From Methanolobus profundi (GTDB lineage: Archaea > Halobacteriota > Methanosarcinia > Methanosarcinales > Methanosarcinaceae): 64,000 nucleotides of DNA. The notes beneath the pieces are model-generated. The model did no database searches. It was given only the letters and a program-made list of their open reading frames with translations, and had not been told where the DNA came from. The DNA is taken from positions 1-64,000 of the forward strand of contig NZ_FOUJ01000001.1 of the NCBI RefSeq assembly GCF_900114835.1, read 5' to 3'. The position numbers and the translations under genes were made by a program. Of the stretch, positions 9,019 to 18,982 are shown in pieces (position 1 is the first letter of the stretch; every line of letters begins with the position of its first letter).

Positions 9019-9462
9019 TTATTTGCCTATATCCTCGTACCATATCTCAGGTTTTTCCTGAATGAAATCTCTCATAATGGTCTTGCATTCCTCTATGTCA
9101 AGATCGATCACTTCTACTCCGTGTTCTTTCATGAAGTCTGCCGCACCATCGAAGGTATCAGATTCACCAGCGATCACTTTTTTTATGCCGAACTGTACTA
9201 TAGCTCCTGCACAGAGATAACAGGGCATCAGTGTGGAATATATGGTAGTATCATTGTATTTGCCGATCCTTCCTGCACTACGGATACAATCGATCTCAGC
9301 ATGTGCAAGGGGATCATCATGCTGGACCCTTCTGTTATGTCCTCTTCCAATGATCTCTCCATCCTTCACAAGGACCGAGCCGATCGGTATGCCATCTTCT
9401 TCCAGTCCTTTCTTTGCTTCCTCGATAGCTGCTTGCATGAACCTGTCCATATTATTCCTCAT
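9019..9462 (-). CDS. Cytosine-deaminase-like nucleobase deaminase
   Basis: A 147-residue zinc deaminase of the CDA superfamily with HAEIDC (zinc ligand and proton shuttle) and PCYLC (two zinc cysteines). Three features recall yeast cytosine deaminase Fcy1 more than tRNA adenosine deaminase: the GRGHN region, TLMPCYLCAGAI, and the C-terminal end WYEDIGK. A role in cytosine or related base salvage is therefore likely. It starts at the first ATG; a second ATG four codons in is an alternative. It is convergent with the kinase gene. Confidence 0.85.
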   Translation of the reverse strand: MRNNMDRFMQAAIEEAKKGLEEDGIPIGSVLVKDGEIIGRGHNRRVQHDDPLAHAEIDCIRSAGRIGKYNDTTIYSTLMPCYLCAGAIVQFGIKKVIAGESDTFDGAADFMKEHGVEVIDLDIEECKTIMRDFIQEKPEIWYEDIGK

Positions 9463-9572
9463 TGTATTACCTGATGAACTGACTATATTATATGTCTATT
9501 ATAATATATTGCTCGGTCTGCTTGCAGTAGCATGACTGTTATAAGGGTCAAAGAAAAACAGAAATTATAATT

Positions 9573-9588
9573 GTATGCTTGCGCATAC
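9573..9588 (-). terminator. GCAA-tetraloop hairpin terminator
   Basis: Read on the minus strand this is GTATGC-GCAA-GCATAC, a perfect six-pair stem with a GNRA tetraloop, followed by a U-rich stretch. It sits 15 bases after the stop of the truncated corrinoid-protein gene and probably ends its transcript. Confidence 0.6.
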
Positions 9589-9603
9589 TTTTGTTGATAC
9601 TGA

Positions 9604-9921
9604 TCAGAGTGTCAGCATAAGATTTCCAAAAAAGCAACTATCCTCATGTGCACTTATTGCAGCAGGCTTTAGTATGGAGATGCCTTTGTTCATTGTTTTT
9701 GATGCAGTGAGTATGTCCATAAGTGATAATTTTCCCTCTTCGAACCTGTCTCCTATGGTCTTCATGCCTTCAATGAAACCTTCTTCGATCACATCTACGG
9801 GATCGATCCCTGATCTGATGGTCTCCATTGCTGCATTTGTTGCTTCGGCATCATTGAAGTTTATCACTGAGTTCTTAGCTTTGTTGATAAGCTCCTTCTT
9901 TGTAGAATCATTATCGTTCAT
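9604..9921 (-). pseudogene. Truncated methyltransferase corrinoid protein (MtmC/MtbC-like N-domain)
   Basis: The 105-residue frame begins like a methylamine or methanol corrinoid protein: the helical B12-binding cap is recognisable from about residue 10 to 88 (IRSGIDPVDVIEEGF, EGMKTIGDRFEEGKLSL, DILTASKTMNKG). Normal family members are about 210-220 residues and continue into a Rossmann domain with the cobalt-ligand motif DxHxxG. Here the frame departs from the family at about residue 90, stops with TGA, and no Rossmann remnant is seen downstream. It is therefore a decayed fragment or a stand-alone cap. It fits a methylotrophic methanogen background. Confidence 0.7.
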
Positions 9922-10138
9922 GATCTCATCATATCCTCATGCATTTTCTTCTAAGTGCGTAGTTTTGCCTTCAGGATGCTTTCACATCCAGTGTCCACTA
10001 CCTTGTTTTCTGATATGAACTTAATCTACCGAAAATATATTTCAGTCAGTAAAATATATAGGTGCTATATTTTTTTGACATCTATAGAGCAATACAAAAA
10101 AGTGTGATGTTGAAAGGGCATAGTGCCAGATGATGGTA

Positions 10139-11368
10139 CTATTGTCGGGCTATGTCCTTGTTTATCCTGAAGACACGATCGTTCTTACGAACGACATCAT
10201 CAACAGCAAGTCCGATCTCATTTCCTCTTTCTATGGAATCTACCTTTTCCCCTTCATGGAGGATGGAATCGACTTCCTGTTCCAGATATGTGGTATTACC
10301 TTCAATGATGATCGTATCGCCTGTTTCCAGTCCCTGTTCCAGTAATTTGACCGCAGCAGCAGCTTTCTTGGGATAGTAATTTGTGACAACACCTACGGCT
10401 TCACGCTTTACAGGTGATGCATTCATGTCAAAGTCATATGCAAGGCTGTCCGGTCCTGGATATCCAAAATAGAAACCGGTTGAAAATCCCCTGTTGTATT
10501 CAAGTGCCATTCTTTCTTTAAGTGGTGTGACCTTGCTCTTTTCATATTTACCTTCTTTGAAAAGGTCCAGAGCATTGCGGTAGTATTCTGATATTGTGGC
10601 TGTATACCCTGGATTACGTAATCTTCCTTCCACTTTGAACGCATCGACGCCTGCATCCACAAGTTCAGGTATGTGTTCTATCATGCAGAGATCCTTTGCG
10701 CTCATCAGGTATTTTCCTTCGATATCAACGATGGCTCCATTATCTGAATGCAGGGACCATTCCCATCGGCATGGCTGGCTACATTCTCCGCAGTTCCCTG
10801 ATTTTCCAAGTAAATATGCTGAAAGGTAACATCTTCCGGAGATGGCCTGGCACATTGCTCCGTGTACGAACACCTCAAGCTCGATCTCAGTATCTTCGCT
10901 TATCTCTTTTATCTGCGCAAGGCTGAGCTCCCTTGCAAGTACTACTCTGCTTGCTCCCAGTGACCTGTAGAACTCTGCTGTGACCTGGTTCGATACATTT
11001 GCCTGGGTGGAGATATGTACTCGCAGATCCTTGTCTGCTGCTTTTATGATCGTGGCAGGGTCCCATGCGATGATGGCATCCACATTTGCAGATGCAGCGC
11101 ATTCAAGTACTTCATCCAGTTCATTCAGGTTATCCGGATATATTACTGAATTCACAGCAAGGTATCCGTTCATTCCGTTATTGTGTATCTCTTCAACGAA
11201 GTCTGCAAGGTTCTCGGTGCTGATCTCCTGTGCTCTGGATCTGAGGCTGAGCCTGTCAACTGAGAAATAGACCGCATCTGCATTTTCTCTGCATGCTTTC
11301 AGGGCTGCCAGGTTCCTTACACCCATCACAAGTTCCGGTATTTTGACTTCGTTCTTATCAAGGGACAT
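10139..11368 (-). CDS. U32 family protein (peptidase U32 / YegQ-TrhP-like)
   Basis: A 409-residue U32 protein. The family signature is present as EVFVHGAMC followed by GRCYLS, and further cysteines (GNCGECSQPCRW) form the probable Fe-S site. Bacterial U32 enzymes such as TrhP and RlhA hydroxylate tRNA or rRNA rather than acting as classical proteases, so an RNA-modification role is plausible. The archaeal substrate is not known. The gene ends in TAG and is divergent from feoA. Confidence 0.85.
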   Translation of the reverse strand: MSLDKNEVKIPELVMGVRNLAALKACRENADAVYFSVDRLSLRSRAQEISTENLADFVEEIHNNGMNGYLAVNSVIYPDNLNELDEVLECAASANVDAIIAWDPATIIKAADKDLRVHISTQANVSNQVTAEFYRSLGASRVVLARELSLAQIKEISEDTEIELEVFVHGAMCQAISGRCYLSAYLLGKSGNCGECSQPCRWEWSLHSDNGAIVDIEGKYLMSAKDLCMIEHIPELVDAGVDAFKVEGRLRNPGYTATISEYYRNALDLFKEGKYEKSKVTPLKERMALEYNRGFSTGFYFGYPGPDSLAYDFDMNASPVKREAVGVVTNYYPKKAAAAVKLLEQGLETGDTIIIEGNTTYLEQEVDSILHEGEKVDSIERGNEIGLAVDDVVRKNDRVFRINKDIARQ

Positions 11369-11424
11369 TGCTGTATGGATTCAAATTAAGATTTAAATTA
11401 CTTGTGTTGAAAGGACAAGTAAAA

Positions 11425-11470
11425 TTGTTCAAAGAACAACTTTTGTTCGAATCCGGGAACATATATATAC
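11425..11470 (+). promoter_or_regulatory. feoA promoter with tandem inverted repeats
   Basis: A perfect TTGTTC-AAA-GAACAA (11425-11439) is followed by TGTTC-n8-GAACA (11444-11461), running into the TATA element ATATATATAC (11461-11470). The two palindromes share their half-site and lie just upstream of and against the TATA box, the place expected for a metal-responsive regulator (for example a DtxR-family protein). The regulator is inferred only. Confidence 0.5.
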
Positions 11471-11501
11471 CATTAAACACTATATTGCAGTATCGAGCAA
11501 G

Positions 11502-11557
11502 ATTAGGGTTGCCTAATATTGCGAGGGAATAAAAGAACAATAGCATTCGCCTGAATG
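11502..11557 (+). other. Structured 5' leader of feoA
   Basis: The leader of about 95 bases contains two small hairpins: ATTAGG-GTTG-CCTAAT (11502-11517) and CATTC-GCCT-GAATG (11544-11557). It is long for this genome, where most leaders look short. A post-transcriptional control element is possible but no known riboswitch is recognised. Confidence 0.35.
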
Positions 11558-11589
11558 TTGCTTTCTGTAAAAAACGATAGAGGTAAAAA

Positions 11590-11826
11590 ATGGCTCCGAT
11601 CATACCACTTGTAATGATGCCGGAAGGTAAGGACAGCAAGATAATTTCCATCAATGCAGGTAGTTCCTTGCTCAGTCGTCTCAGATCTATGGGTTTTATA
11701 GAGAACAGTCTTCTTAAGGTCAAGAAAGGCATCAACGGTTCTCTGATAGTTTCCATCAACGGGTGCGATTACGCACTTGGTATGGGAATGGCCTCTAAGA
11801 TCATGGTGCAGGAATACTCTGTATAA
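11590..11826 (+). CDS. feoA: FeoA-domain protein
   Basis: A 78-residue SH3-like FeoA protein with the family pattern LSRLRSMGFIENSLLKV followed by VSINGCDYALG and MASKIMV. FeoA binds the ferrous-iron transporter FeoB at the membrane. No feoB is present nearby, so it acts with a transporter encoded elsewhere or is a stand-alone FeoA-type protein. GAGGT precedes the ATG. It has its own promoter with palindromic repeats. Confidence 0.87.
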   Translation: MAPIIPLVMMPEGKDSKIISINAGSSLLSRLRSMGFIENSLLKVKKGINGSLIVSINGCDYALGMGMASKIMVQEYSV

Positions 11827-11891
11827 TACTTTTTTAATTATCCTTTTAATTTCTACACTTGCAGTAGCTGCAAGTCTTTATAATAATTGTA

Positions 11892-11920
11892 ATAAAAAAA
11901 GTTGAAGCTCAATGAGCTTC
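11892..11920 (-). terminator. Intrinsic-type terminator of the PEF-CTERM gene
   Basis: On the minus strand GAAGCTC-ATT-GAGCTTC (11920-11904) is followed by a run of seven U. It lies ten bases beyond the gene's stop at 11930. Confidence 0.65.
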
Positions 11921-11929
11921 GTTTAAAGA

Positions 11930-12586
11930 TCATTCTTCTCTTTTATGGAATATGAATGCAAGCCCTATTATTGCAGCTACTGGTAGTGCAATTGTAGGGA
12001 ATTCAGGTATCTCCTCAGTTCCTCCATTTTCTCCTGGGTCTTCTGGAAGATCATATCCATATTTGTAGACCGTTACATCGAAGTTATTACAATTTGCATT
12101 TTTGATCTTAATAGAATGTCTGACATTTTCAAGACCTGTTATCTTCAATGTCCTGATGGTCTGTTTATCGATGGATTGTGTCAGCTCTACGTTGGAATAT
12201 GTGTTACCAGACCAGACTTTGTTCCCGTCCACATATACACGTGCGTATCCATCGTTCTTGTCACTTGCAAAAACGATGCAGAATTCAGTTGTTGCATCTT
12301 CTGTCTCAATGAGCATAAAGTCGCCATCATTTATTATCGCAAGCCTTCCATCCGGATCGGTCCAGGTGCTACCTGTGATGCTGGTTGAGAAATAGTTCTC
12401 AAATCCAGTTATTATTGATGCAGGGTTCCCGTAAACATAGATATCCGGTGTGGTATCCTGCTCTGTGTAGGACACTGTAGCTGCTGAAGCTGGTGCCGGG
12501 GCAGGTCCATATCCTGCTGAAGCTGTTCCAATTATCATTGATGCTGCAATTAGCATCAAAACTATCTTCTTTATATCGAATTTCAT
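11930..12586 (-). CDS. Secreted PEF-CTERM surface protein
   Basis: A 218-residue exported protein. Residues 1-25 form a signal peptide ending near GTASAGYG; a beta-rich domain follows; a Pro/Gly/Glu linker (DLPEDPGENGG) leads to the C-terminal PEF-CTERM signal, IPEFPTIALPVAAIIG plus FHKREE. That tail is the recognition site of archaeosortase C, which is expected to anchor the protein on the cell surface. The ATG at 12586 follows GGTGG; an upstream in-frame start would add 19 residues before the signal peptide and is disfavoured. Its specific function is unknown. Confidence 0.85.
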   Translation of the reverse strand: MKFDIKKIVLMLIAASMIIGTASAGYGPAPAPASAATVSYTEQDTTPDIYVYGNPASIITGFENYFSTSITGSTWTDPDGRLAIINDGDFMLIETEDATTEFCIVFASDKNDGYARVYVDGNKVWSGNTYSNVELTQSIDKQTIRTLKITGLENVRHSIKIKNANCNNFDVTVYKYGYDLPEDPGENGGTEEIPEFPTIALPVAAIIGLAFIFHKREE

Positions 12587-12706
12587 ATTAAACCACCAAG
12601 TTTGATACGTGTCTCTCCTATCTCTGGAGCTGTATATATACATTCTGATTTAATTTTGAATGTTATAATGATACTCATCATCATTTGGGTGATCTTGGAA
12701 GGTTGC

Positions 12707-12721
12707 ATGAGCTACGCTCAT
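12707..12721. repeat. ATGAGC hairpin upstream of the PEF-CTERM gene
   Basis: ATGAGC-TAC-GCTCAT forms a perfect six-pair inverted repeat, and a further ATGAGC copy occurs at 12731. They lie between pyrK and the PEF-CTERM promoter region. They may be an operator; nothing else is seen in this 185-base gap except A/T runs. Confidence 0.3.
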
Positions 12722-12753
12722 TGTGCAGATATGAGCGATATATGGTGATTCAA

Positions 12754-12771
12754 TAAAAAAAGAAAAAAGAT
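12754..12771 (-). terminator. U-tract terminator after pyrK
   Basis: Immediately after the pyrK stop the minus strand reads two U runs (U6 and U7) separated by one C. Archaeal RNA polymerase stops at such oligo-U tracts. This would end the long heme-pyrimidine transcript. Confidence 0.5.
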
Positions 12772-13551
12772 TTAGAATTGCTTCTTGTTGCCGCTTGGTC
12801 CCCTCATGTAGTTCCCAAACTCGGAATCAATAAGTTGTAAGCCATTGAAAACAGGTCCGTCCTTGCAGACCCGCAGACCTTTTTTATCCATGCAGCAGGC
12901 ACCACAAACACCGATCCCACATTTGAAATACCTGTGAAGGCTGAACTCTGTCTTTTCAAGAGCATCCTCTTTCTCAAGCATTCCAAAAATAGCTTTCATC
13001 ATCATCTCAGGACCACATGTGTATATCCTGTCATAGGCTTTGATGTCTGTCTCTGCAAGGATATCGGTCACAAAACCACATCTGTGTGCTGATCCATCGT
13101 CTGTTGTCAGGTGCAGTTCGCCGCATGATGTGAAATGGTCTACAAAGAGCAGTTCATCAGCATTTCTGGCCCCGAGTATGGTGCTCATACAAACACCTGT
13201 GGATGATGCGTATTCTGCAAGAAGTGCCAGAGGTACTGTTCCTACTCCTCCTGCGATAAGAAGTATCTTTTCATCCTTGTCCGGTAATGTGAATCCCTTT
13301 CCGAAAGGTCCTCTTATTCCGAGGGTATCGCCTTCTTTAAGTGCGAACATCTTTTCAGTTGCATCGCCTACCTTTTGCACAGTGATGGAATTCTTGCTTG
13401 ACAGTCCCATTGGGATCTCGTCAACTCCTCGTATCCAGACCATGACGAATTGACCGGCAATTGCCTCGTCGAAATTCCTGTCGAACACGAATGTCCTTGT
13501 TGAGGGTGTTTCCTCGATAATTTTTGTTATTGTGACATCAATGGGGTACAT
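12772..13551 (-). CDS. pyrK: Dihydroorotate dehydrogenase electron-transfer subunit
   Basis: A 259-residue iron-sulfur flavoprotein of the ferredoxin-reductase family. It shows the FAD-binding beta-barrel, the nucleotide motif [16 protein letters not shown] near residue 98 and a C-terminal [2Fe-2S] site ([10 protein letters not shown]...C, near residues 211-230). PyrK passes electrons from the PyrD flavin to NAD or another acceptor in pyrimidine synthesis. Its ATG overlaps the pyrD stop by one base, so the subunits are coupled. It is the last gene of the run that begins with ahbD. Confidence 0.93.
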   Translation of the reverse strand: MYPIDVTITKIIEETPSTRTFVFDRNFDEAIAGQFVMVWIRGVDEIPMGLSSKNSITVQKVGDATEKMFALKEGDTLGIRGPFGKGFTLPDKDEKILLIAGGVGTVPLALLAEYASSTGVCMSTILGARNADELLFVDHFTSCGELHLTTDDGSAHRCGFVTDILAETDIKAYDRIYTCGPEMMMKAIFGMLEKEDALEKTEFSLHRYFKCGIGVCGACCMDKKGLRVCKDGPVFNGLQLIDSEFGNYMRGPSGNKKQF

Positions 13552-14453
13552 TATATCCTCTCATGTGCAATTCCGATGATGTCTGATACATCACGGTATC
13601 CTTTTTCAGAAACGAACTTCTCGATACCCTGTGCAATTGAGCTGAAAACCTCAAGTCCTTCATAGACTGCAGAGCCTATCTGTACTGCACTGGCGCCAGC
13701 CATCATCATTTCGATGGTATCTTCCCATGTGTATATCCCGCCAACTCCTATTATGGGTATATCAAGGGCTGTGAACAGGTCATAGACACATTTCATTGCA
13801 ACTGGCTTCACTGCATGTCCGGACAATCCACCGAACCTGTTCCCGAGTATTGGGTAGCCGCTGTTGATGTCTATTGCCATACCCTTTACGGTGTTGATGG
13901 CTACAACAGCATCGGCACCGCCTCTCTGTGCTGCCTCTCCTATTGAAACAATATCTGTGACATTAGGTGTGAGCTTCACCCACACGGGAATATCCACTGC
14001 ATCTCTGACCGCGGCTGTTATGCTCTCAACTGCATCGGGATTGCTTCCAACGGATGCTCCATATCCAAGTGCATGAGGACAGCTTACATTCAGTTCGAAA
14101 GCATCAGGTTCAGACTCAATGAGTCCCAGTGCCACATCTACGAACTCTTCCTCAGTGCCACCGAATATGCTTGCAATGACTGGTGTGCCTGCTTCTTTCT
14201 TTGCGATAGCAAGCTCATTCTTGAAATCAGGGTAAGATGGATTTGGTAATCCCATTGCATTAAGGAATCCGTATCCAAGGTCTATCATGCTCGGATTCTT
14301 GTGACCTTCCTTTGGCTCAGGTCCAATGGATTTGGTTACGACAGCTCCTGCTCCTTCCTTTGCGACACGCACAAGGGATGCACCGGTGGTGCCCATTATC
14401 CCTGCGGCCAGAATGGTGGGATTCTCAAGCTCAATTCCTGTTATTTTAATCAT
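13551..14453 (-). CDS. pyrD: Dihydroorotate dehydrogenase, class 1B catalytic subunit
   Basis: A 300-residue FMN TIM barrel that oxidises dihydroorotate to orotate. The catalytic base cysteine typical of class 1 enzymes is in [11 protein letters not shown] near residue 123. The lysine WVKLTPNV and the FMN-phosphate segments VGVGGI and [12 protein letters not shown] are in place. Partner PyrK follows directly. The gene overlaps the end of hemC by eight bases, placing pyrimidine synthesis in the same transcript as tetrapyrrole synthesis. Confidence 0.94.
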   Translation of the reverse strand: MIKITGIELENPTILAAGIMGTTGASLVRVAKEGAGAVVTKSIGPEPKEGHKNPSMIDLGYGFLNAMGLPNPSYPDFKNELAIAKKEAGTPVIASIFGGTEEEFVDVALGLIESEPDAFELNVSCPHALGYGASVGSNPDAVESITAAVRDAVDIPVWVKLTPNVTDIVSIGEAAQRGGADAVVAINTVKGMAIDINSGYPILGNRFGGLSGHAVKPVAMKCVYDLFTALDIPIIGVGGIYTWEDTIEMMMAGASAVQIGSAVYEGLEVFSSIAQGIEKFVSEKGYRDVSDIIGIAHERI

Positions 14454-15393
14454 ATTGCCCCTGCACTTCTTCAGCAGTTCCTGCTTTTAACTGGCAGACC
14501 GCTCTCTGTACAAGTTCCTTGCCGCCCATTTGTACAAGAGCTTCTGCGAGTATCTTCGCGTTGATCTGGTAGTTCTCCGCAGGGATCACCTCATCTATGA
14601 GTACATGTTCTGTACCATCCAGTGCCAGTACTTCACAACGGATGCTTATTTCATTCTTGCTTATGAACTGTGCGAAGGAGCCGATCGGTGCAGTGCACCC
14701 TCCTTCTACATCAGCGGTCACGATGCGCTCGATCTCTGTCTCGATCCTGGTCTGCTGGTGATCAAGGTTGGATGTGACCTCTTCTGCCTCGGATCCGGCA
14801 GGTGTTACTACTGCTATGGTTCCCTGGTTTGCTGATGGGCAGAAATGTTTAGGGTCAAGGCGCTCAACATCCATTTCCCATCCCATTCTCTGAAGTCCTG
14901 CTTCAGCAAGGAGTATACCATCGTAAAGCCCTTCCTCAAGCTTTCTTATTCTGGTATTGATGTTACCTCTGAGGTCCTGTACATGAAGGTCTGGTCTGTA
15001 TCTGAGTATCTGGGCTCTTCTACGCATGGATGTGGTTCCAAGGACCGATCCTTCCGGAAGCTCATCTATTCTTGAACCATCAACAGTTAGCAGTACATCA
15101 TATGGTGAGTCACGCTTGAGCACCGCGGATGTTGAGAGTTCTGCAGGACGGACGGTTGGCAGGTCTTTCATAGAATGGACGGATATGTCTATCTCACCAT
15201 CAAGCATCCTGTCATCCAGTTCTCTTACGAATGCTCCTACACCTGCAACCTCATGCAGGGGTCTGTCTGTAAAAGTGTCACCGGATGTCTTTATTATCTT
15301 CCTGGTCGTGCTGACTCCCAGTTCTGACAGAAGACCTTCTATGGTCTCTGTCTGTGCAAGGGCCAGTGCACTTCCGCGGGTTCCTATTATCAT
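14446..15393 (-). CDS. hemC: Hydroxymethylbilane synthase (porphobilinogen deaminase)
   Basis: A 315-residue enzyme that joins four porphobilinogens into hydroxymethylbilane. Motifs are IGTRGSALALAQT at the N-terminus, VHSMKDLPT near residue 73, the arginine-rich GTTSMRRRAQ, DLRGNINTR, and the dipyrromethane-cofactor cysteine in DVEGGCTAPIG. Length is normal. No uroporphyrinogen III synthase (hemD) follows; pyrD does instead. It lies 13 bases after hemL. Confidence 0.95.
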   Translation of the reverse strand: MIIGTRGSALALAQTETIEGLLSELGVSTTRKIIKTSGDTFTDRPLHEVAGVGAFVRELDDRMLDGEIDISVHSMKDLPTVRPAELSTSAVLKRDSPYDVLLTVDGSRIDELPEGSVLGTTSMRRRAQILRYRPDLHVQDLRGNINTRIRKLEEGLYDGILLAEAGLQRMGWEMDVERLDPKHFCPSANQGTIAVVTPAGSEAEEVTSNLDHQQTRIETEIERIVTADVEGGCTAPIGSFAQFISKNEISIRCEVLALDGTEHVLIDEVIPAENYQINAKILAEALVQMGGKELVQRAVCQLKAGTAEEVQGQYD

Positions 15394-15406
15394 GTGAGTT
15401 CACCGT

Positions 15407-16672
15407 TCATTTAAGGTTTGCTTCGTATGCAGAGAGTGTCTTTTCAATATCATCCTCTGTGTGAGCAGTTGAAATGAAGTTTGTCTCGAATTGTGATGGA
15501 GGGACGAAAACACCGCTTTCAAGCATCTTGAAGAAGAACTTGATATACCCTTCTTTATCACATTTGAGGACTTCCTGGTAGTTCAGTGGCTTGTCTCCAA
15601 AGAATATCTTGAACATTGATGCGATACCAACGACATTATAATCAAGATTCAGGTCAGCAACGATCTCTGTCAACCTGCTTCTCATCATATCTCCGGTTGC
15701 GTTGAGCTTCTTGTGGACCTCTTCTTTCTCAAGTACATCCAGTACTGCAAGTCCTGCTGCAACTGATGCCGGACTTCCGCTGAAGGTTCCTGCCTGATAA
15801 ACGCTTCCGGAAGGTGCGATCATTTCGATTATTTCCTTCTTTCCTCCGAAGACACCGATCGGCATTCCTCCGCCGACTATCTTACCAAGGGTTGTCATAT
15901 CCGGTGTAACACCGAAGTATTCCTGTGCTCCACCCATTGCAAGTCTGAATCCTGTAATTACTTCGTCGAAGATGAGAACTACGTCATTCTCTTCAGTGAC
16001 CTTGCGTACCTCTTTAAGATAGTCGCCTTCAGGAAGTACAGGTCCTATGTTACCCATTACAGGTTCCATTATGACCGCGGCCATATCGGTCTGGTTCTTT
16101 TCGATGAGCTGAGTAAGTGCTTCTATGTCGTTGAAATGTGTCTGTAATGTGTGTTTTGTAAAGTCCTCTGGGATCCCGAGTGAATCTGGCTTGCCAAGTG
16201 TTGTTGCACCTGATCCTGCCTTGACCAGAACTGCATCGTGTGCACCGTGGAATCCACCTTCGATCTTGATGAACTTGTTCTTGCCTGTGAATCCTCTTGC
16301 TGCACGGAGTGCGCTCATGGTTGCTTCAGTTCCTGTAGAAACAAATCTGAGCATGTCAATACTTGGGTAAATTGATGCTATCTTTTCAGCAAGGTTGACC
16401 TCAAGGTCTGTTGGAGTACCATAGAGCCATCCTTTCTCAAGCTGGGAGATTATTGCCTGCTTGATGATGGGATTTGCGTGTCCCAGTATGTTCGGACCAT
16501 ATGCAAGACAATAATCGATGTAATCATTTCCATCGATATCTCTTATCTTTGAACCATTTGCTGATTCTGTATAGAATGGGTATGGTTTGATAGCTCGTAC
16601 CGGACTGCTGACCCCGCCTGGAAGGAGGGTCCTTGCTTTGTTGTATAGGTCTCTGGACTTTTCTAATGACAT
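15407..16672 (-). CDS. hemL: Glutamate-1-semialdehyde 2,1-aminomutase
   Basis: A 421-residue PLP enzyme making 5-aminolevulinate from glutamate-1-semialdehyde. Recognisable parts are [51 protein letters not shown] and the PLP lysine in [14 protein letters not shown]. It is of normal length. It lies 13 bases downstream of hemB in the same minus-strand run. Confidence 0.95.
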   Translation of the reverse strand: MSLEKSRDLYNKARTLLPGGVSSPVRAIKPYPFYTESANGSKIRDIDGNDYIDYCLAYGPNILGHANPIIKQAIISQLEKGWLYGTPTDLEVNLAEKIASIYPSIDMLRFVSTGTEATMSALRAARGFTGKNKFIKIEGGFHGAHDAVLVKAGSGATTLGKPDSLGIPEDFTKHTLQTHFNDIEALTQLIEKNQTDMAAVIMEPVMGNIGPVLPEGDYLKEVRKVTEENDVVLIFDEVITGFRLAMGGAQEYFGVTPDMTTLGKIVGGGMPIGVFGGKKEIIEMIAPSGSVYQAGTFSGSPASVAAGLAVLDVLEKEEVHKKLNATGDMMRSRLTEIVADLNLDYNVVGIASMFKIFFGDKPLNYQEVLKCDKEGYIKFFFKMLESGVFVPPSQFETNFISTAHTEDDIEKTLSAYEANLK

Positions 16673-16685
16673 AAGAACACCTTGA

Positions 16686-17660
16686 TCATTTTAACATCTG
16701 TGCCATATCCTTGGCAAAATAGGTAATTATCATATCGGCACCTGCACGTTTAATCGACATAAGTGATTCGTACATTGCCTGTTTCTCATCAAGCCAGCCA
16801 TTCTGGGCTGCTGCTTTGAGCATTGAGTACTCTCCGCTGACATTGTATGCTGCTGTTGGTATCTGGAATTCGGTCTTGAGGCGGTATAGTATATCTAAAT
16901 ACGGAAGTGCTGGTTTGACCATGATTATGTCGGCACCTTCTTCAATATCAAGGGCAGCTTCCATAATCGCCTCGTCGGAGTTCGCAGGGTCCATCTGGTG
17001 GGTGGACCTGTCTCCGAAACAGCATCCTGATCCTGCTGCATCTCTGAAAGGACCATAGAATGATGAAGAGTATTTCGCAGCGTAGGACATAATGGGGATG
17101 TTGTGATAATTATTCTCATCAAGTGCACTGCGGATCGCACCTATCATCCCATCCATCATTCCTGATGGTGCCACCATATCAGCACCGGCCTTCACGTGAC
17201 TCACTGCAGTCTTTCCGAGTAATGGGAGTGTGGGGTCGTTCATTATCTCTTGATTATCGTGGTCGACCATTCCACAATGTCCGTGACTGGTGTATTCGCA
17301 CAGGCACACATCAGTTATCACAAGCATATCCTTTCCGAGCTCATTTTTTATCTCGCGGGTTGCACGCTGTACAACATCGTCATCGCCCCATGCAGAGCTT
17401 CCATGCTCGTCCTTTTTCTCCGGGATGCCGAAAAGTAATATTGCAGGTATGCCAAGGTCGGCAGCTTCCTTTGCCTCATCTGCGATCACCTCTACCGGCA
17501 GATTATAGATGCCAGGCATTGATGCGACTTCCTGTGGAGCATCAATTGTCTCATTGGCAAACACAGGATATATCAGGTCATTAACAGACAATGAAGTCTC
17601 ACGTACCAGGTCTTTTATCTTGCCACTTCTCAGCCTTCTCATTCTGTGCTCGGGGAACAT
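16686..17660 (-). CDS. hemB: Porphobilinogen synthase (delta-aminolevulinate dehydratase)
   Basis: A 324-residue enzyme that condenses two 5-aminolevulinates. The cysteine-rich loop [14 protein letters not shown] indicates the zinc-dependent type. The two active-site lysines are in [17 protein letters not shown] and [11 protein letters not shown]. It begins [11 protein letters not shown], the usual family start, 22 bases inside the end of hemA, so translation is coupled. Confidence 0.95.
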   Translation of the reverse strand: MFPEHRMRRLRSGKIKDLVRETSLSVNDLIYPVFANETIDAPQEVASMPGIYNLPVEVIADEAKEAADLGIPAILLFGIPEKKDEHGSSAWGDDDVVQRATREIKNELGKDMLVITDVCLCEYTSHGHCGMVDHDNQEIMNDPTLPLLGKTAVSHVKAGADMVAPSGMMDGMIGAIRSALDENNYHNIPIMSYAAKYSSSFYGPFRDAAGSGCCFGDRSTHQMDPANSDEAIMEAALDIEEGADIIMVKPALPYLDILYRLKTEFQIPTAAYNVSGEYSMLKAAAQNGWLDEKQAMYESLMSIKRAGADMIITYFAKDMAQMLK

Positions 17661-18931
17661 TTTACCAGCTCATCCTTTTCTTTTATAATGGATCTGTTTA
17701 CGCTAAACACTCTGCCAACTGATTCAAGCAGCTCATCGTCACCGATCTCTGCTGCATACCTCAGTACTTTGGTAGGCTCTGCCAGCATTTTATTGATTAT
17801 TGAGTGTGTGAGATCCTCTATGATCTGTTGCTCGGTCTCACCAATTGTATGATATGCACTAAGTTTTGTGAGGGCTTTCTCTTTCTCATTCACACGAAGT
17901 TTGTATGACTGCGCATACAATTCGGATACAAGTGCATCAGCCTTCTGCCTTTTGTATTGTTTAATAAGGAGATCGAACTCTTCATCGATAATGGCCTGGG
18001 CTTTCTTCGCCTCTTCCATTCTCAGCTCAAGGTTCTTCTCGTTTATTACCCTCAGGTTGTCTATATTATATAGTGTCACATGAGGTATGTCCGATATTGA
18101 TGGATCGATATCCCTTGGGTTGGCAATATCTATCAGAAGCAGTTCCTTATCCCGTAAGCTCATTGCTTTTTCTATCTGCTCATGCTTCAGGACGTAGTGT
18201 GGAGCTCCGGTAGCACTGATGACAACATCTGCTCTTCTGAGGTTCTCCTCGATCTGGTCGAAATGAACTGCATGTCCTCCCATCTCATCTGCAAGTTCCT
18301 GTGCAGCAGCATATGTCCTGTTAGCAATGTACATCAGCTCGATCTCTCTGTGGGAAAGTGCACGTGTAACCAGTGTTCCCATCTCGCCAGTACCTATGAC
18401 AAGTACCATCTTGTCCTTGAGGTCTCCAACGGTCTCTTCAGCAAGGTCTACGGATGCTGATGCAATAGAAAGTGCACCGCGGTTGATCTCTGTCTCGGTC
18501 CTGACACGTTTACCTACCTGGATGGCTTTGCTGAATGCTGTGTCCAGTGTCCTTCCGGAGGTTCCGAGTTTCTTTGCAACAAGATAGAGGTCCTTTATCT
18601 GTCCCAGGATCTGGTCTTCTCCTATTATCATGGATTCCAGACCTGATGCCAGCCTTAGCAGGTGCATGATGGATTCCTCGTGTTCGAAGAAGTCCACTAT
18701 ATTAGAAGAGAGTCCCATTTTCTTTGCGAACTGGAACAGGACAGTACTACCTTTTGGAGAGACGATATATATCTCCACGCGGTTGCATGTCTTCATAACA
18801 ACACATTCACAGACCAACTCGTTGGAATGCAGGTCCTTAAGCATCTTTTCGATATCCCCGTCCCATGCTTCCTCGATCTCCTCTACAGTTGCTTTGGAAT
18901 GGGTGATCACCATACTGGTTATCTCAGTCAT
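17639..18931 (-). CDS. hemA: Glutamyl-tRNA reductase
   Basis: A 430-residue enzyme reducing glutamyl-tRNA to glutamate-1-semialdehyde, the entry step to tetrapyrroles. The catalytic cysteine is in KTCNRVEIY near residue 46; the NADPH fold GTGEMG is near residue 180; the C-terminal dimerisation helices follow. The ATG at 18931 is preferred to the GTG six bases upstream because GAGG stands at the right distance. It overlaps hemB by 22 bases. Confidence 0.94.
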   Translation of the reverse strand: MTEITSMVITHSKATVEEIEEAWDGDIEKMLKDLHSNELVCECVVMKTCNRVEIYIVSPKGSTVLFQFAKKMGLSSNIVDFFEHEESIMHLLRLASGLESMIIGEDQILGQIKDLYLVAKKLGTSGRTLDTAFSKAIQVGKRVRTETEINRGALSIASASVDLAEETVGDLKDKMVLVIGTGEMGTLVTRALSHREIELMYIANRTYAAAQELADEMGGHAVHFDQIEENLRRADVVISATGAPHYVLKHEQIEKAMSLRDKELLLIDIANPRDIDPSISDIPHVTLYNIDNLRVINEKNLELRMEEAKKAQAIIDEEFDLLIKQYKRQKADALVSELYAQSYKLRVNEKEKALTKLSAYHTIGETEQQIIEDLTHSIINKMLAEPTKVLRYAAEIGDDELLESVGRVFSVNRSIIKEKDELVKCSPSTE

Positions 18932-18982
18932 GGGCACCTCTTATTAATATGATATCTTTAGTGGGAGTGTCTATGTACATGT

